Shown one piece after another: positions 8,935 to 17,655 of a stretch of DNA of 52,849 nucleotides. The stretch covers positions 1 through 52,849 of the forward strand of contig MTEI01000018.1 of the NCBI GenBank assembly GCA_002083775.1, read 5' to 3'. How positions within the stretch are numbered: the stretch's first letter is position 1; every line of letters starts with the position of its first letter. The translations under genes and the position numbers were made by a program. Source of the DNA: Rhodoferax ferrireducens. GTDB taxonomy: Bacteria > Pseudomonadota > Gammaproteobacteria > Burkholderiales > Burkholderiaceae_C. The notes beneath the pieces were generated by a model that saw only the letters and a program-made list of their open reading frames with translations, did no database searches and had not been told where the DNA came from.

Positions 8935-9810
8935 ATGGAACACACCCAACCCCTGCCCCAACACGTCACCGAGCACAAACTGGCCGACGCCCTGGCCGAC
9001 CTGCTCAACCACCCGGCCGATGCCACCGTGCTTCACCCCAACGCCTACCGTCTGGCGTTTGCCGACCCGGAGTTTTTGCTGCGCCGCGACACCCGAGGCA
9101 TCCGCATCCAGCTCGAAATGCTCAAGCCCGAGCTGGATCAGGACGAACAGGGCATTGACAACACCATCGTGGTGTTTGGCAGCGCGCGTTTTCCCTCCCC
9201 TGAAACCGCCGACGCCGCCATGCAAGCCGCCCAGGCCAGCGACGACGCGGCTGCCATCAAACTGGCCGAGCGGCACCTGCGCAACGCCCATTACTACGAC
9301 CAGGCGCGCCTGTTTGCCCGGCTGGTGGCTGCCTACAGCAACGATCTGGCGCACAACGCGCGGCTGTTTATTTGCACCGGCGGTGGCCCCGGCATCATGG
9401 AAGCTGCCAACCGGGGGGCACACGAACTTGGCGCGTTGACGGTCGGTCTGAACATCGCGCTACCGCATGAGCAGCACGCCAACCCGTATGTCACCCCGGC
9501 CTTGAGCTTCAAGTTTCACTACTTTGCCATCCGCAAGATGCATTTCATGATGCGCGCCAAGGCGCTGGTGGCTTTCCCCGGTGGTTTTGGCACGCTCGAC
9601 GAGTTATTTGAAGTGATCACCCTGGTGCAAACCCGCAAAGCACAACCGGTGCCAATCGTGCTGTTTGGCACCGATTACTGGAAACGCCTGTTCAACATCG
9701 AGGTGATGCTCGAAGAAGGCGTGATCTCGCCCGAAGACCTGGACCTGTTCCACTACGTGGACACGCCCGAAGCCGCCTGGGACGTGATCAAGCGCTTTTA
9801 CGCGCTGTAA
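8935..9810 (+). CDS. LOG-family protein (TIGR00730 Rossmann fold)
   Basis: A 291-residue protein with both signatures of the LOG / nucleotide 5'-monophosphate nucleosidase family: GGGPGIMEAANRGA (about residue 146) and PGGFGTLDELFE (about residue 215), which form the phosphoribose-binding and catalytic site. Family members hydrolyse cytokinin ribotides or purine monophosphates (LOG, PpnN); they were once mislabelled lysine decarboxylases. The N-terminal ~90 residues are longer than in minimal LOG proteins. Starts soon after the efp terminator, so it is probably a separate transcript. Confidence 0.85.
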   Translation: MEHTQPLPQHVTEHKLADALADLLNHPADATVLHPNAYRLAFADPEFLLRRDTRGIRIQLEMLKPELDQDEQGIDNTIVVFGSARFPSPETADAAMQAAQASDDAAAIKLAERHLRNAHYYDQARLFARLVAAYSNDLAHNARLFICTGGGPGIMEAANRGAHELGALTVGLNIALPHEQHANPYVTPALSFKFHYFAIRKMHFMMRAKALVAFPGGFGTLDELFEVITLVQTRKAQPVPIVLFGTDYWKRLFNIEVMLEEGVISPEDLDLFHYVDTPEAAWDVIKRFYAL

Positions 9811-9814
9811 GTGA

Positions 9815-11023
9815 TCAGAGCGCCGCCGGAGTCGACCCGGCGGCAGCCTTTGGCGGCGGGCGCAGCCGCCACGCAGAGCGGGCGCCCAGCGCCACCGCGC
9901 CGCCCACCGTCCAGAACACCAGCGACACCCCCAGCACGGCACCGGCCGTGCCAAACAACAGCGGCATCACCACGCTGGACGCGTTGATCGCCATCAACCT
10001 GAACCCCAGCGCCTCGCCATGGCGCGCCTCCGGCGTGATCTGGTGCAGCGTGCTCATGATCATCGGCTGTACCGAACCGAGTGACAAGCCCAGCAGCGCC
10101 GAACAGGTCGCCATGGCCGCGGCGCTGTGCATGAACGGGTAAGCCGCAAACAGCAGCGCTGTGCTCAGCATGGCACCGGTCACCACCACCCATTCGCGCG
10201 CATGCGCCGCCAGCAGCGGTATCGCCACCCGCACCCCCGTGGCTGCCAGCGCGAAGCCGCCCAGAATCGCCCCGATACTCGACGCGCTCAGGCCACGCTC
10301 GTGCCCCAGCACCGGCACGATGAAGGTGTGCACATCCCAGCAGGACGACAGCAGCCAGTTAACCAACAGCAGCCGACGCATCATCGGCTGGCGCATCAGG
10401 TCCCAGGCGCGGCGTTTTTTGCCGTCCGCGGCCACCGTCACCGCAGGCAATTCACGGGTATGGCGCACCCAGGCCCAGGTCATCAGCGGAAACGTGGCCA
10501 GGCAAAAAAACGTCAGCCGAAAGCCACCCAGATCAATCAGCAGCCCAGCGGTGAGCGGGCCAACAAAATTGGCCAGCGCCGGGCCAATCGAGAGCCAGCT
10601 GAACATCGACTTGAGTTGCGTGGTGTTCTGCGCCGAGCGCCCCACAAACCGCTGCAGGCTGATCGACGCCGCGCCCATGGCACCACCGGTCATCAGCGCG
10701 CTCAGGCACAACACCGGAAAAACCGGCAGCGCGCAGGCCAGCGCCGCGCCGCTGCTGGCCACCGCCACCGCCAAACCCACCGGCCGCTTGAACCCATGGC
10801 GGTCGGCGAAACGCCCGGCGGGCAAGGCCAGAAACACCTGCGTCAAAGCAAAAAGAGACAGCAAAAACCCCACCGCCAGCGGGCTGTACCCTTCGCGCAG
10901 CGCCATCAGCGGCGCGGCCATGCGCATGCCCGCCATACACGCGTGCAAGCTGATGTGCCCGGCAATCAGCCGGGTCAGGCCCCATTGCGTCAGCCGTGGT
11001 GACTCAGCGTCAGGGGTGTTCAC
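9815..11023 (-). CDS. MFS transporter
   Basis: A 402-residue permease with about twelve hydrophobic helices. The loop 2-3 signature is GRFADRHGFKRP (about residue 71), the hallmark of the major facilitator superfamily, and the central loop carries the basic stretch AADGKKRRAW. Substrate cannot be deduced. It converges with the LOG gene (4 bp between stops) and its start codon overlaps the stop of rmuC by four bases, so it is probably translated from the rmuC transcript. Confidence 0.85.
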   Translation of the reverse strand: MNTPDAESPRLTQWGLTRLIAGHISLHACMAGMRMAAPLMALREGYSPLAVGFLLSLFALTQVFLALPAGRFADRHGFKRPVGLAVAVASSGAALACALPVFPVLCLSALMTGGAMGAASISLQRFVGRSAQNTTQLKSMFSWLSIGPALANFVGPLTAGLLIDLGGFRLTFFCLATFPLMTWAWVRHTRELPAVTVAADGKKRRAWDLMRQPMMRRLLLVNWLLSSCWDVHTFIVPVLGHERGLSASSIGAILGGFALAATGVRVAIPLLAAHAREWVVVTGAMLSTALLFAAYPFMHSAAAMATCSALLGLSLGSVQPMIMSTLHQITPEARHGEALGFRLMAINASSVVMPLLFGTAGAVLGVSLVFWTVGGAVALGARSAWRLRPPPKAAAGSTPAAL

Positions 11024-12450
11024 GCGTTGTCGGGCCCTTCCGTCATATCCAGGTCTTTGTCCAGCGCGATCAGGTTTTGGGCTTGTGTGTCGGGTAGAGC
11101 TTCTACGGTTTTAAGAGCGCGTCCCATCGCCCGGCTGCGGGTTTGCGCGCTGTCGAGTGTTTTGAGCACGGTCTCGGTCTGCGCCTTGACCTTGGCCAGC
11201 ACGTCGCCAAACTTGCCGAATTCAGTTTTCACCGCACCCAGCACCTGCCAGACCTCGCTGGAGCGTTTTTCCAGCGCCAGCGTCCGGAACCCCATTTTCA
11301 GTGAACTCAGCATGGCCAGCAGTGTGGTCGGCCCTGCCAGGGTGATGCGGCAATCGCGCTGCAAAGATTCCATCAAGCCCGGGCGGCGCAGCACCTCGGC
11401 GTACAGGCCTTCGGTGGGCAGGAACAGGATGGCAAAGTCGGTGGTGTATGGCGGCTCAATGTATTTGTCGGCGATGGATTTGGCTTCGAGGCGGATGCGC
11501 TGCTCCAACGCACGGCCCGCCAGTTCAGCGGCCATGGCATCGGCGCGGCCTTGGGCATCCAGCAGGCGCTCGTAGTCTTCGTTGGGGAATTTCGCATCAA
11601 TCGGCAACCACAGCGGCTCGCCAGAATCGGATTTACCGGGCAGTTTGATGGCAAAGTCGACCACGTTTTTGTTGCCGGGGCGGGTGGCAATTTGCGCCGC
11701 GTATTGGTCCGGCACAAACACCTGCTCCAGCAGGCTGGCAAGTTGTGCCTCGCCAAAAATCCCACGGGTTTTGACGTTGGTCAGCAGGTGTTTCAGGTCG
11801 CCCACGCCTTGCGCCAGCGTTTGCATTTCGCCAAGGCCTTTGTGCACTTGCTCCAGCCTATCGGCCACCTGTTTGAAACTCTCACCCAAGCGGGTTTGCA
11901 AGGTGTTTTGCAGCTTTTCGTCCACCGTGGCGCGCATTTCGTCGAGCTTGGCCGCGTTGCTGGTTTGCAGCTGGGCCAGCTGCACGTCGAGCGTTTCGCG
12001 AATTTCGCTCATACGCCGCACATTCGCTTCGCTCAAACTGCTGAGCTGGTTGGAGAGCGTGTCTGACAGCGTTTTTTGCAGCAGGGTGAGCTGTTGGCCA
12101 AAGGCATCGATCTGGGCGTTTTGCGTGCGCGTGGCCTCGGCACCCTGCTGCACCAGGGCTTGCTGGAAGGTGGCCAGGTTGTGCGCCAGCTCCTGGCGCG
12201 CTTCGCGCCCGGAGTCGCTGATGTCACGCCGCAGTTCGGTGGCCAGCGCCTCGGTTCGGGTGGTCATGTGCATCAGCAGCGCCTGGTGCCGCGTCTGCTG
12301 GGCCTGCTGCTCGGCCAAGCGGGCTTGCGCCTGGGCTTGCGCTTGTGCCTCTTGCGCCGCCATGTCTGCCTTGCGGGTGAGCAACATCACCAAAAATACC
12401 GCGTTCACCAGCCCCAGCGCCAACGCGCCCCACATCACAAAATCAGTCAC
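11020..12450 (-). CDS. rmuC: DNA recombination protein RmuC
   Basis: A 476-residue protein: N-terminal membrane segment (residues 5-25), a long coiled coil rich in Gln/Ala (about 30-215), then the RmuC domain with GIFGEAQLASLLEQV, LPIDAKFPNEDYERL and FAILFLPTEGLYAEVL. RmuC limits DNA inversions at inverted repeats and has a PD-(D/E)XK-like nuclease fold. Start is a GTG with AAGGAG ten bases upstream. Of interest in a genome with many palindromic repeats, though that link is only inference. Confidence 0.92.
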   Translation of the reverse strand: MTDFVMWGALALGLVNAVFLVMLLTRKADMAAQEAQAQAQAQARLAEQQAQQTRHQALLMHMTTRTEALATELRRDISDSGREARQELAHNLATFQQALVQQGAEATRTQNAQIDAFGQQLTLLQKTLSDTLSNQLSSLSEANVRRMSEIRETLDVQLAQLQTSNAAKLDEMRATVDEKLQNTLQTRLGESFKQVADRLEQVHKGLGEMQTLAQGVGDLKHLLTNVKTRGIFGEAQLASLLEQVFVPDQYAAQIATRPGNKNVVDFAIKLPGKSDSGEPLWLPIDAKFPNEDYERLLDAQGRADAMAAELAGRALEQRIRLEAKSIADKYIEPPYTTDFAILFLPTEGLYAEVLRRPGLMESLQRDCRITLAGPTTLLAMLSSLKMGFRTLALEKRSSEVWQVLGAVKTEFGKFGDVLAKVKAQTETVLKTLDSAQTRSRAMGRALKTVEALPDTQAQNLIALDKDLDMTEGPDNA

Positions 12451-12515
12451 GTTTGAAGATCTCCTTGGGGGCTATTGTGGGTGAAAACTGACTTTGGCTG
12501 ACGCCGGCTTGCACC

Positions 12516-12572
12516 ATTTTTATATAAAAAATCTGGCTCTAGCCCTTATCCAATATGGGCTAGTAGCTATCA
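12516..12572 (-). repeat. Dispersed palindromic repeat, copy 4 (minus orientation)
   Basis: On the minus strand: GATAGCTACTAGCCCATA, TTGGATAAGGGCTAGAG, then a tail with TTTTTTATATAAAAA. This is one of the best-preserved copies and lies between the 5' end of rmuC and the 3' end of the hydroxyacid dehydrogenase gene, so it could fold in the RNA of that gene's 3' end. Confidence 0.88.
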
Positions 12573-12621
12573 ATGGCATAGTTACAGAGCCATGCTGCCG
12601 CCGCCCTGTCGGTCCCCCGGC

Positions 12622-13605
12622 TCAAGCCGCCAGCAGGTGCGGGTTCAGCGGTGTGAGCGGTTGGCCATGCACCAGGTAACCCACCAGATTGTCCGCTGCC
12701 AGATTCGCCATGGCGCGCCGGGTGGGCATGGAGGCGCTGGCGATGTGCGGGGTCAGCACCACGTTTTTCAGCGCCAGCAGGTCTGGGTGAACCTTGGGCT
12801 CACCCTCAAACACGTCCAGCCCGGCAGCGGCAATCGTGCCTGCACGCAGGGCCGCGGCCAGTGCCGCATCGTTCACAATGCCGCCGCGGGCAATGTTGAT
12901 CAGAGTCGCAGTGGGTTTCATCTGTGCCAGCTCAGCCGCGCCGATGGCGTGGTGCGATTCAGCGCTGTAAGGCAGCACCAGCAGCAGGTGGTCGCTGGCG
13001 GCAAGCAGTTCTGGCTTGCTGACGTAACGGGCGCCGCAGGCGGCCTCGGTAGCGGCGTCCAACCGCGAGCGGTTGTGGTAAACAACGTTCATGCCAAAAC
13101 CCAATGCGCCGCGTTTGGCAATGCCCTGCCCGATGCGGCCCATACCCAAAATACCCAGCGTGCTGCCAAACACATCGCTGCCCGCAAACATGTCGTAGCG
13201 CCAGCGGCTCCACAAACTGGCACGCAAAAAGTGCTCAGACTCGGTGATGCGCCGCGCCGTGGCCAGCAGCAGCGCAAAACCAAAATCAGCGGTGGTCTCG
13301 GTCAGCACGTCGGGCGTGTTGGTGGCCAGCACACCGGCGGCGGTCATGGCGGCCAGGTCAAAATTGTTGTAACCCACCATCATGTTGGCGCAGATTTTCA
13401 GGTCCGGGCAAGCGGCCAGCAGCGCCGCGTCAATGCGCTCGCTGCCGGTGGTGAAGGCACCTAGTTTGCCCTGCAACTGCTGGATCAGTTCAAGCGGAGT
13501 CCAAACCACGTCGTCCTGATTGGCGCTGACCTCAAAATGCTGCGCCAGTTTGTCCAGAACCTCTGGAAAAACGGCGCGCGCCACCAATACGGCGGGTTTT
13601 GTCAT
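12622..13605 (-). CDS. 2-hydroxyacid dehydrogenase (glyoxylate/hydroxypyruvate reductase-like)
   Basis: A 327-residue NAD(P)-dependent D-isomer dehydrogenase. The nucleotide-binding motif is LGILGMGRIGQGIAKR (about residue 150), catalytic Arg lies in NIARGGIVND, Glu in DVFEGEP and His in LTPHIASA. The sequence is nearest to GhrB-type enzymes that reduce glyoxylate, hydroxypyruvate or gluconate derivatives; the exact substrate is not certain. It starts four bases after the stop of nhaD, so the two share a transcript. Confidence 0.87.
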   Translation of the reverse strand: MTKPAVLVARAVFPEVLDKLAQHFEVSANQDDVVWTPLELIQQLQGKLGAFTTGSERIDAALLAACPDLKICANMMVGYNNFDLAAMTAAGVLATNTPDVLTETTADFGFALLLATARRITESEHFLRASLWSRWRYDMFAGSDVFGSTLGILGMGRIGQGIAKRGALGFGMNVVYHNRSRLDAATEAACGARYVSKPELLAASDHLLLVLPYSAESHHAIGAAELAQMKPTATLINIARGGIVNDAALAAALRAGTIAAAGLDVFEGEPKVHPDLLALKNVVLTPHIASASMPTRRAMANLAADNLVGYLVHGQPLTPLNPHLLAA

Positions 13606-13609
13606 GCTG

Positions 13610-14899
13610 TCAGTGTCCCATCAGTCGCATTTCAATGATGTAAAACGCAGCCCCGGCGAAATAGCCAATCAGCGCCAGCCAACTGATCTTCTTCATATAC
13701 CAGAAGAAATCAATCTTCTCCAGACCCATGGCGGCCACACCCGCCGCCGAGCCAATGATCAAAATCGAGCCACCGGTACCGGCGCAATAGGCCATGAACT
13801 CCCACAAAAAGCTGTCCGGCGGGTATTGCTCCAGGCTGTACATGCCCATGGAGGCCGCCACCAGCGGCACGTTGTCCACCACCGCGCTGACCAGACCGAT
13901 GATCAGCACAATGACATCCAGTCGGCCCACCGTGTTGTTCAGCCATTCAGCCAACGAACCCAGAATGTGGGTGTGCTCCAGTGTGGCCACCGCCAGCAAA
14001 ATGCCGATGAAGAAGACGATGGAACCCATGTCGATCTTCGACAGCGCATGCACCAGGGTGAAGTGGTTTTTGTCTTCGTCAGATTTGTCGCGGTGCAGCA
14101 AATCGCCCACCAGCCACAAAATCCCCAGACCAAACAAAATGCCCATGAACGGCGGCAAATGCGTCACCGTCTTGAACACCGGCACGGCCACCAGAATGGC
14201 CAGGCCCAAAAAGAACATGATGTTGCGCTCGGCATCGGTGGAGGCCATACCTGCGCGCGCTGCACCCCCACCTTGGGGCGACACCACCGGTTTGCCCTTC
14301 AAAATGAACGCCGTCACCGCCAGCGGCACCAGCAGATTGATCATCGACGGGATGAACAGCTCTTTCATGATGTTCAGGGCGGTGATCTGCCCGCCAATCC
14401 ACAGCATGGTGGTGGTCACGTCGCCAATCGGCGTCCAGGCGCCACCGGCGTTGGCGGCAATGACGATGATGCCGGCAAAAAACAGCCGGTCTTCACGCTT
14501 GTCGAGCAGTTTTTTCATCAGCGAAACCATCACGATGGTGGTGGTCAGGTTGTCCAGAATCGAGCTCAGGAAAAAGGCGACAAAACCGACCATCCACATC
14601 AGCGATGACAGCTTGGTGGTCTTGATGCGCGAGGTGATCACCTCAAAACCGTTGTGCGCGTCCACCACTTCCACAATGGTCATGGCACCCATCAGGAAAA
14701 ACACAATTTGTGCCGTGCCCATCAGGGACTCGGACAAATGCTCGCCCACCAGATGCGAATCACCGCTGGCCATGGCGTATATCGTCCACAACAGGCCCGC
14801 GCCAATCAGGGCCGAGGCCGATTTGTTGATTTTGATGGGGTGTTCAAGAGCGATAGCCGCGTATGCGAGCACAAAAACAATGACCAGAGCAGTCAGCAT
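13610..14899 (-). CDS. nhaD: Na+/H+ antiporter NhaD
   Basis: A 429-residue inner-membrane protein of the ion-transporter superfamily with about twelve helices. Matches to NhaD include LSSILDNLTTTIVMVSL, IVIAANAGGAWTPIGDVTTTMLW (the conserved GGAWTPIGD block) and SAVVDNVPLVAASMGMY, where the Asp-Asn pairs are part of the ion path. The protein exports sodium or lithium in exchange for protons. It is the first gene of a likely two-gene unit with the hydroxyacid dehydrogenase. Confidence 0.92.
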   Translation of the reverse strand: MLTALVIVFVLAYAAIALEHPIKINKSASALIGAGLLWTIYAMASGDSHLVGEHLSESLMGTAQIVFFLMGAMTIVEVVDAHNGFEVITSRIKTTKLSSLMWMVGFVAFFLSSILDNLTTTIVMVSLMKKLLDKREDRLFFAGIIVIAANAGGAWTPIGDVTTTMLWIGGQITALNIMKELFIPSMINLLVPLAVTAFILKGKPVVSPQGGGAARAGMASTDAERNIMFFLGLAILVAVPVFKTVTHLPPFMGILFGLGILWLVGDLLHRDKSDEDKNHFTLVHALSKIDMGSIVFFIGILLAVATLEHTHILGSLAEWLNNTVGRLDVIVLIIGLVSAVVDNVPLVAASMGMYSLEQYPPDSFLWEFMAYCAGTGGSILIIGSAAGVAAMGLEKIDFFWYMKKISWLALIGYFAGAAFYIIEMRLMGH

Positions 14900-15010
14900 G
14901 GGTTCACCTCGGGACAGAAAACAAGCTGGCGATTATGACGGTTGGGCTCTACCGGTTTCTGACATCCCGGCGCAGACGCAAAAACAACCTTGAGTGGCCG
15001 TGCACAGGCG

Positions 15011-15040
15011 AAAAAAAACCACCCGAAGGTGGCTTTTTTT
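15011..15040 (-). terminator. Rho-independent terminator of the small lipoprotein gene
   Basis: On the minus strand: A-run, GCCACC, loop TTCG, GGTGG, then eight T residues. A C-UUCG-G tetraloop closes the stem. The A and T runs on both sides make it usable from either strand, but only the lipoprotein gene is read into it. Confidence 0.88.
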
Positions 15041-15053
15041 GCTCTGGATCCAA

Positions 15054-15275
15054 TTACTTGGAAGCAGCGGCAGCAGCAGCGTCAGCAGCAGCAGATGCGG
15101 CAGCATCAGCAGGCGCAGCAGCAGCGTCAGACGCCATAGGTGCAGGTGCAGGTGCTGGCTCAGCAGGCGCAGCCACGGGAGCGGGAGCAGGTGCAGGCGC
15201 TTCTTCGGTCTTGCCACAAGCCGACAGGGCGGCAGCGGCAGCGATCACAGCAATCAGGGCGAGGGATTTGTTCAT
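15054..15275 (-). CDS. Small Ala/Pro-rich lipoprotein
   Basis: A 73-residue protein. Residues 1-19 form a signal peptide ending in lipobox LSAC, so it should be acylated and exported. Everything after the cysteine is low complexity: KTEEAPAPAPAP, then long runs of Ala with Asp, Ser and Pro. There is no folded domain. It may act as a spacer or cell-wall lipoprotein; no function is known to me. The ATG at 15275 is chosen because the frame upstream of it is not signal-like. A TATAAT box and a 5' leader precede it and a terminator follows. Confidence 0.75.
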   Translation of the reverse strand: MNKSLALIAVIAAAAALSACGKTEEAPAPAPAPVAAPAEPAPAPAPMASDAAAAPADAAASAAADAAAAAASK

Positions 15276-15320
15276 TTGTAGGTACCTAAATTTAAGAAAG
15301 ACAATTTTCCGGAAATTGTT

Positions 15321-15338
15321 GATGCGGTTTCCCGCATC
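15321..15338 (-). other. GNRA-loop hairpin in the 5' leader of the lipoprotein gene
   Basis: On the minus strand GATGCGG-GAAA-CCGCATC: a seven-base perfect stem with a GAAA tetraloop. A second inverted stretch, CAATTTCCGGAAAATTG, lies just downstream (15302-15318). Both fall in the roughly 100-nt leader between the predicted promoter and the start codon and could affect RNA stability or translation. Confidence 0.6.
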
Positions 15339-15380
15339 GACCAAGCACACCCCGCTGATGCGAAATTAGCTTAGCCCTTG

Positions 15381-15386
15381 ATTATA
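15381..15386 (-). promoter_or_regulatory. Candidate -10 box of the lipoprotein gene
   Basis: Minus strand reads GACTATAATCAAGG, a perfect TATAAT, about 105 bases before the start codon. No convincing -35 box at 16-18 bp spacing, so this is only a candidate. Confidence 0.45.
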
Positions 15387-15434
15387 GTCATATCATTGCT
15401 GGTTTGCCCCCTTGACGCGATCCACCTATCGTGT

Positions 15435-16577
15435 CTAAGGATTAATGACACACAGCCAGCCCGCAACCGCCCAGGACGCTACCAGTTCTTTGGCCTGGCG
15501 ACTGAGCTTTTTCACGTCAGCAGCGTCCAGTTGTCGCTGGTTGGCCAGGCTGCGCATCGAGACGGCATCACGCCCGGCAGCCCTGAAACTCTCGCCATTG
15601 ATGAAAATGTGCTGTTCGTCAAACATCATGCGGGTGCGCCGGTCCAGCCGCAAGGCGCAGCCTGCCAGCGTGACGTTATCCGAGTCCAGCGCCTCAAACC
15701 ACACATCGGGCTTGGGCTCGGTCATGTATTCACCCAGGCCGCGTGCCAGGGACAGAGGGTCTTGCAGTGCGTCGTGCACCGCCTGGCGGGCAAAGTCGAG
15801 CATGGCGATCGGGATCCCGGCGGGTTGGTCCACCGCGGCCTGATCCGCGTCGCGGTACAGCACCTCACCCAGCGCGTCTTCAGCGTCTTCGGCCAGGCGC
15901 TGCAACAGCTCGTGCGCCAACTCGGCTTTTTTCGGAATACGAAAGCCGATGGAATAGGTCATGCACTCGCCCTGGGCAATGCCGTCGTGTGCGTAGCCGG
16001 GGGGCAGGTACAGCAAATCACCTGGTTCCACGTCGAATTCTTCTTCTGGCACAAAGTTGGTCAATATCTTCAAGGGCACACCGTCTTGCAACACCGGGTG
16101 CTTTTGCCGCCCGATGCGCCAACGCCTGCGCCCGTGGGCCTGCAGCAAAAACACGTCGTAACTGTCCATGTGCGGCCCGACGCCCCCGGTATCGGTGGCG
16201 TAGCTGATCATCACATCGTCCAGCCGGGCATCGGGCACAAAGCGGAACTGGTTCATCAGAACATGCACCGATTCAACGTGCAGATCAACGCCTTGCACCA
16301 AAACAGTCCAGCCGGGTTGTTTGAGCGGCGGCAGCGCCTTGCGGGTCAAAGGCCCATGCGCCAAGCGCCAACCCGGAGTTTTAGCTGGTTCTTGCACCAC
16401 CAGTCGCGATTGCACCTCCTCTTCCGCCGCCAGGTCAAACAGTTCGGCACGGTCAATCAGGGGCTTGAATCCCGGTATGGCCTGGCGCACCAGCAGCGGC
16501 TTTTTTTGCCAATGGCGCTTCATGAACTGCTGGGGCGTGAGGCCGCCCAGAAGGGGCAGGGCTTGGGTGATGTCCAT
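15435..16577 (-). CDS. Cupin-domain ribosomal protein arginine hydroxylase (RoxA/YcfD-like)
   Basis: A 380-residue JmjC/cupin 2-oxoglutarate Fe(II) oxygenase. The iron-binding HxD is in GVGPHMDSYDVFLLQ and the second histidine follows in DLLYLPPGYAHDGIA; RRWRIG lies between. The N-terminal LLGGLTPQQFMKRHWQKKPL is typical of YcfD, which hydroxylates an arginine in ribosomal protein L16 (uL16). The C-terminal winged-helix part is present. The reading frame extends 112 codons further upstream, but that part overlaps the divergent slyD-like gene, so the ATG at 16577 is used. Confidence 0.88.
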   Translation of the reverse strand: MDITQALPLLGGLTPQQFMKRHWQKKPLLVRQAIPGFKPLIDRAELFDLAAEEEVQSRLVVQEPAKTPGWRLAHGPLTRKALPPLKQPGWTVLVQGVDLHVESVHVLMNQFRFVPDARLDDVMISYATDTGGVGPHMDSYDVFLLQAHGRRRWRIGRQKHPVLQDGVPLKILTNFVPEEEFDVEPGDLLYLPPGYAHDGIAQGECMTYSIGFRIPKKAELAHELLQRLAEDAEDALGEVLYRDADQAAVDQPAGIPIAMLDFARQAVHDALQDPLSLARGLGEYMTEPKPDVWFEALDSDNVTLAGCALRLDRRTRMMFDEQHIFINGESFRAAGRDAVSMRSLANQRQLDAADVKKLSRQAKELVASWAVAGWLCVINP

Positions 16578-16608
16578 GGGTGGCTCCTGTGATGCGACAA
16601 TTCTAGGT

Positions 16609-17142
16609 ATGAAAATTACTGAACAATGCGTAGCCGCCCTGAGCTGGACACTCTCCGACACCCTGGGCGAAGAACTGGATGTGCTGCACGATCCGGTGGA
16701 GTTTTTGATTGGTGGCGATGACTTGTTCCAGGTCATCGAAAATGCGCTGCAGGGTTGCAGCCCAGGCAACACGGTCAACCTGCAGATCGAGCCCGAACAG
16801 GGTTTTGGCGAATACAACGAGCAACTGGTGTTCCTGGAGCCACGCTCGTTATTCCCCGCTGAACTGGAAGAAGGCATGACCTTTGACGGCACCGCCCTGC
16901 CCGCTGGCTGCAACCCCGAGACCCCGCAGGACGCACTCTACACCGTGACCGAGATCTACCCCGAGCATGTGGTGCTGGACGGCAACCACCCGCTGGCGGG
17001 TATCGCCCTGCGCTTGAGCCTGACCGTGCGCGCGGTGCGCGATGCCACCGAGGAAGAAATTGGCAGCGGCACCGCAGGTACCGGGTTTTTCAGGATCACC
17101 CCGATGGTGAACCTGGTGCCCGGCAGCGACGCGCTGCACTGA
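16609..17142 (+). CDS. FKBP-type peptidyl-prolyl isomerase, SlyD-like
   Basis: A 177-residue protein with the SlyD arrangement: FKBP half-domain at the N-terminus (ALSWTLSDTLGEELDVL ... VEFLIG), the inserted IF chaperone domain (about 70-130, QGFGEYNEQLVFLEPRSLFP), and return to the FKBP fold (HPLAGIALRLSLTVRAVR). It lacks the His/Cys-rich metal-binding tail of E. coli SlyD. Start ATG at 16609, divergent from the cupin gene with 31 bp between starts. Cytosolic folding catalyst and chaperone. Confidence 0.87.
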   Translation: MKITEQCVAALSWTLSDTLGEELDVLHDPVEFLIGGDDLFQVIENALQGCSPGNTVNLQIEPEQGFGEYNEQLVFLEPRSLFPAELEEGMTFDGTALPAGCNPETPQDALYTVTEIYPEHVVLDGNHPLAGIALRLSLTVRAVRDATEEEIGSGTAGTGFFRITPMVNLVPGSDALH

Positions 17143-17161
17143 ACCGCCCTTGTAACGCGGC

Positions 17162-17611
17162 TCAAACCTTGCCGGTGGAGCCGTAACCGCCTTCGCCGCG
17201 CTCGCTCAGCGGGAACTCACTCACCAGGTTGAAGCGCGCCTGCATCACCGGCACCAACACCAGTTGGGCGATGCGCTCCATGGGCGCCATGGTGAAAGCC
17301 GTGTCGCTGCGGTTCCAGGCGCTCACCATCAGCTGGCCCTGGTAGTCGCTGTCGATCAGCCCGACCAGGTTGCCCAGCACGATGCCGTGTTTGTGGCCGA
17401 GGCCGGAACGCGGCAGGATCAGCGCGGCGTAACCGGGGTCTTTCAGGTAAATGGCGATGCCGGTCGGCACCAGTTGCCAGGCGTTGGGCTGCAACGTGAG
17501 TGGCTCGTCCAGGCAGGCGCGCAAGTCCAGCCCGGCGCTGCCCGGCGTGGCGTAGGAAGGCAGCTGATCTGCCATGCGGGGGTCGATGATCTTGATGTCG
17601 ATATCTAGCAT
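17162..17611 (-). CDS. dut: dUTP diphosphatase
   Basis: Hydrolyses dUTP to dUMP and pyrophosphate, keeping uracil out of DNA and supplying dTMP synthesis. The 149-residue trimeric-type enzyme has the conserved motifs in order: [45 protein letters not shown] and the C-terminal arm [11 protein letters not shown]. It is downstream of coaBC, the usual neighbour. Its start codon lies three bases from the coaBC stop and both touch a dispersed repeat. Confidence 0.96.
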   Translation of the reverse strand: MLDIDIKIIDPRMADQLPSYATPGSAGLDLRACLDEPLTLQPNAWQLVPTGIAIYLKDPGYAALILPRSGLGHKHGIVLGNLVGLIDSDYQGQLMVSAWNRSDTAFTMAPMERIAQLVLVPVMQARFNLVSEFPLSERGEGGYGSTGKV

Positions 17612-17655
17612 TTTTAGACTCTAGCCCTTATTCTGCCTGCTATGTTAGCTATTAA
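17612..17655 (-). repeat. Dispersed palindromic repeat, degenerate copy at the coaBC-dut junction
   Basis: Minus strand: AATAGCTAACATAGC, then AATAAGGGCTAGAGTC and TAAAAATG. The right arm of the palindrome is preserved and the left arm is not. It supplies the last ~13 codons and the TAA of coaBC ([12 protein letters not shown]) and ends next to the dut start. Confidence 0.6.

Noticed and set aside
10127..11114. Two long + strand frames opposite the MFS transporter
   Set aside because: Compositionally biased (Arg, Gln, His-rich), no motif, fully antisense to a clear gene.
12592..14993. Long + strand frames opposite the hydroxyacid dehydrogenase and nhaD
   Set aside because: Antisense shadows of well-supported enzymes.
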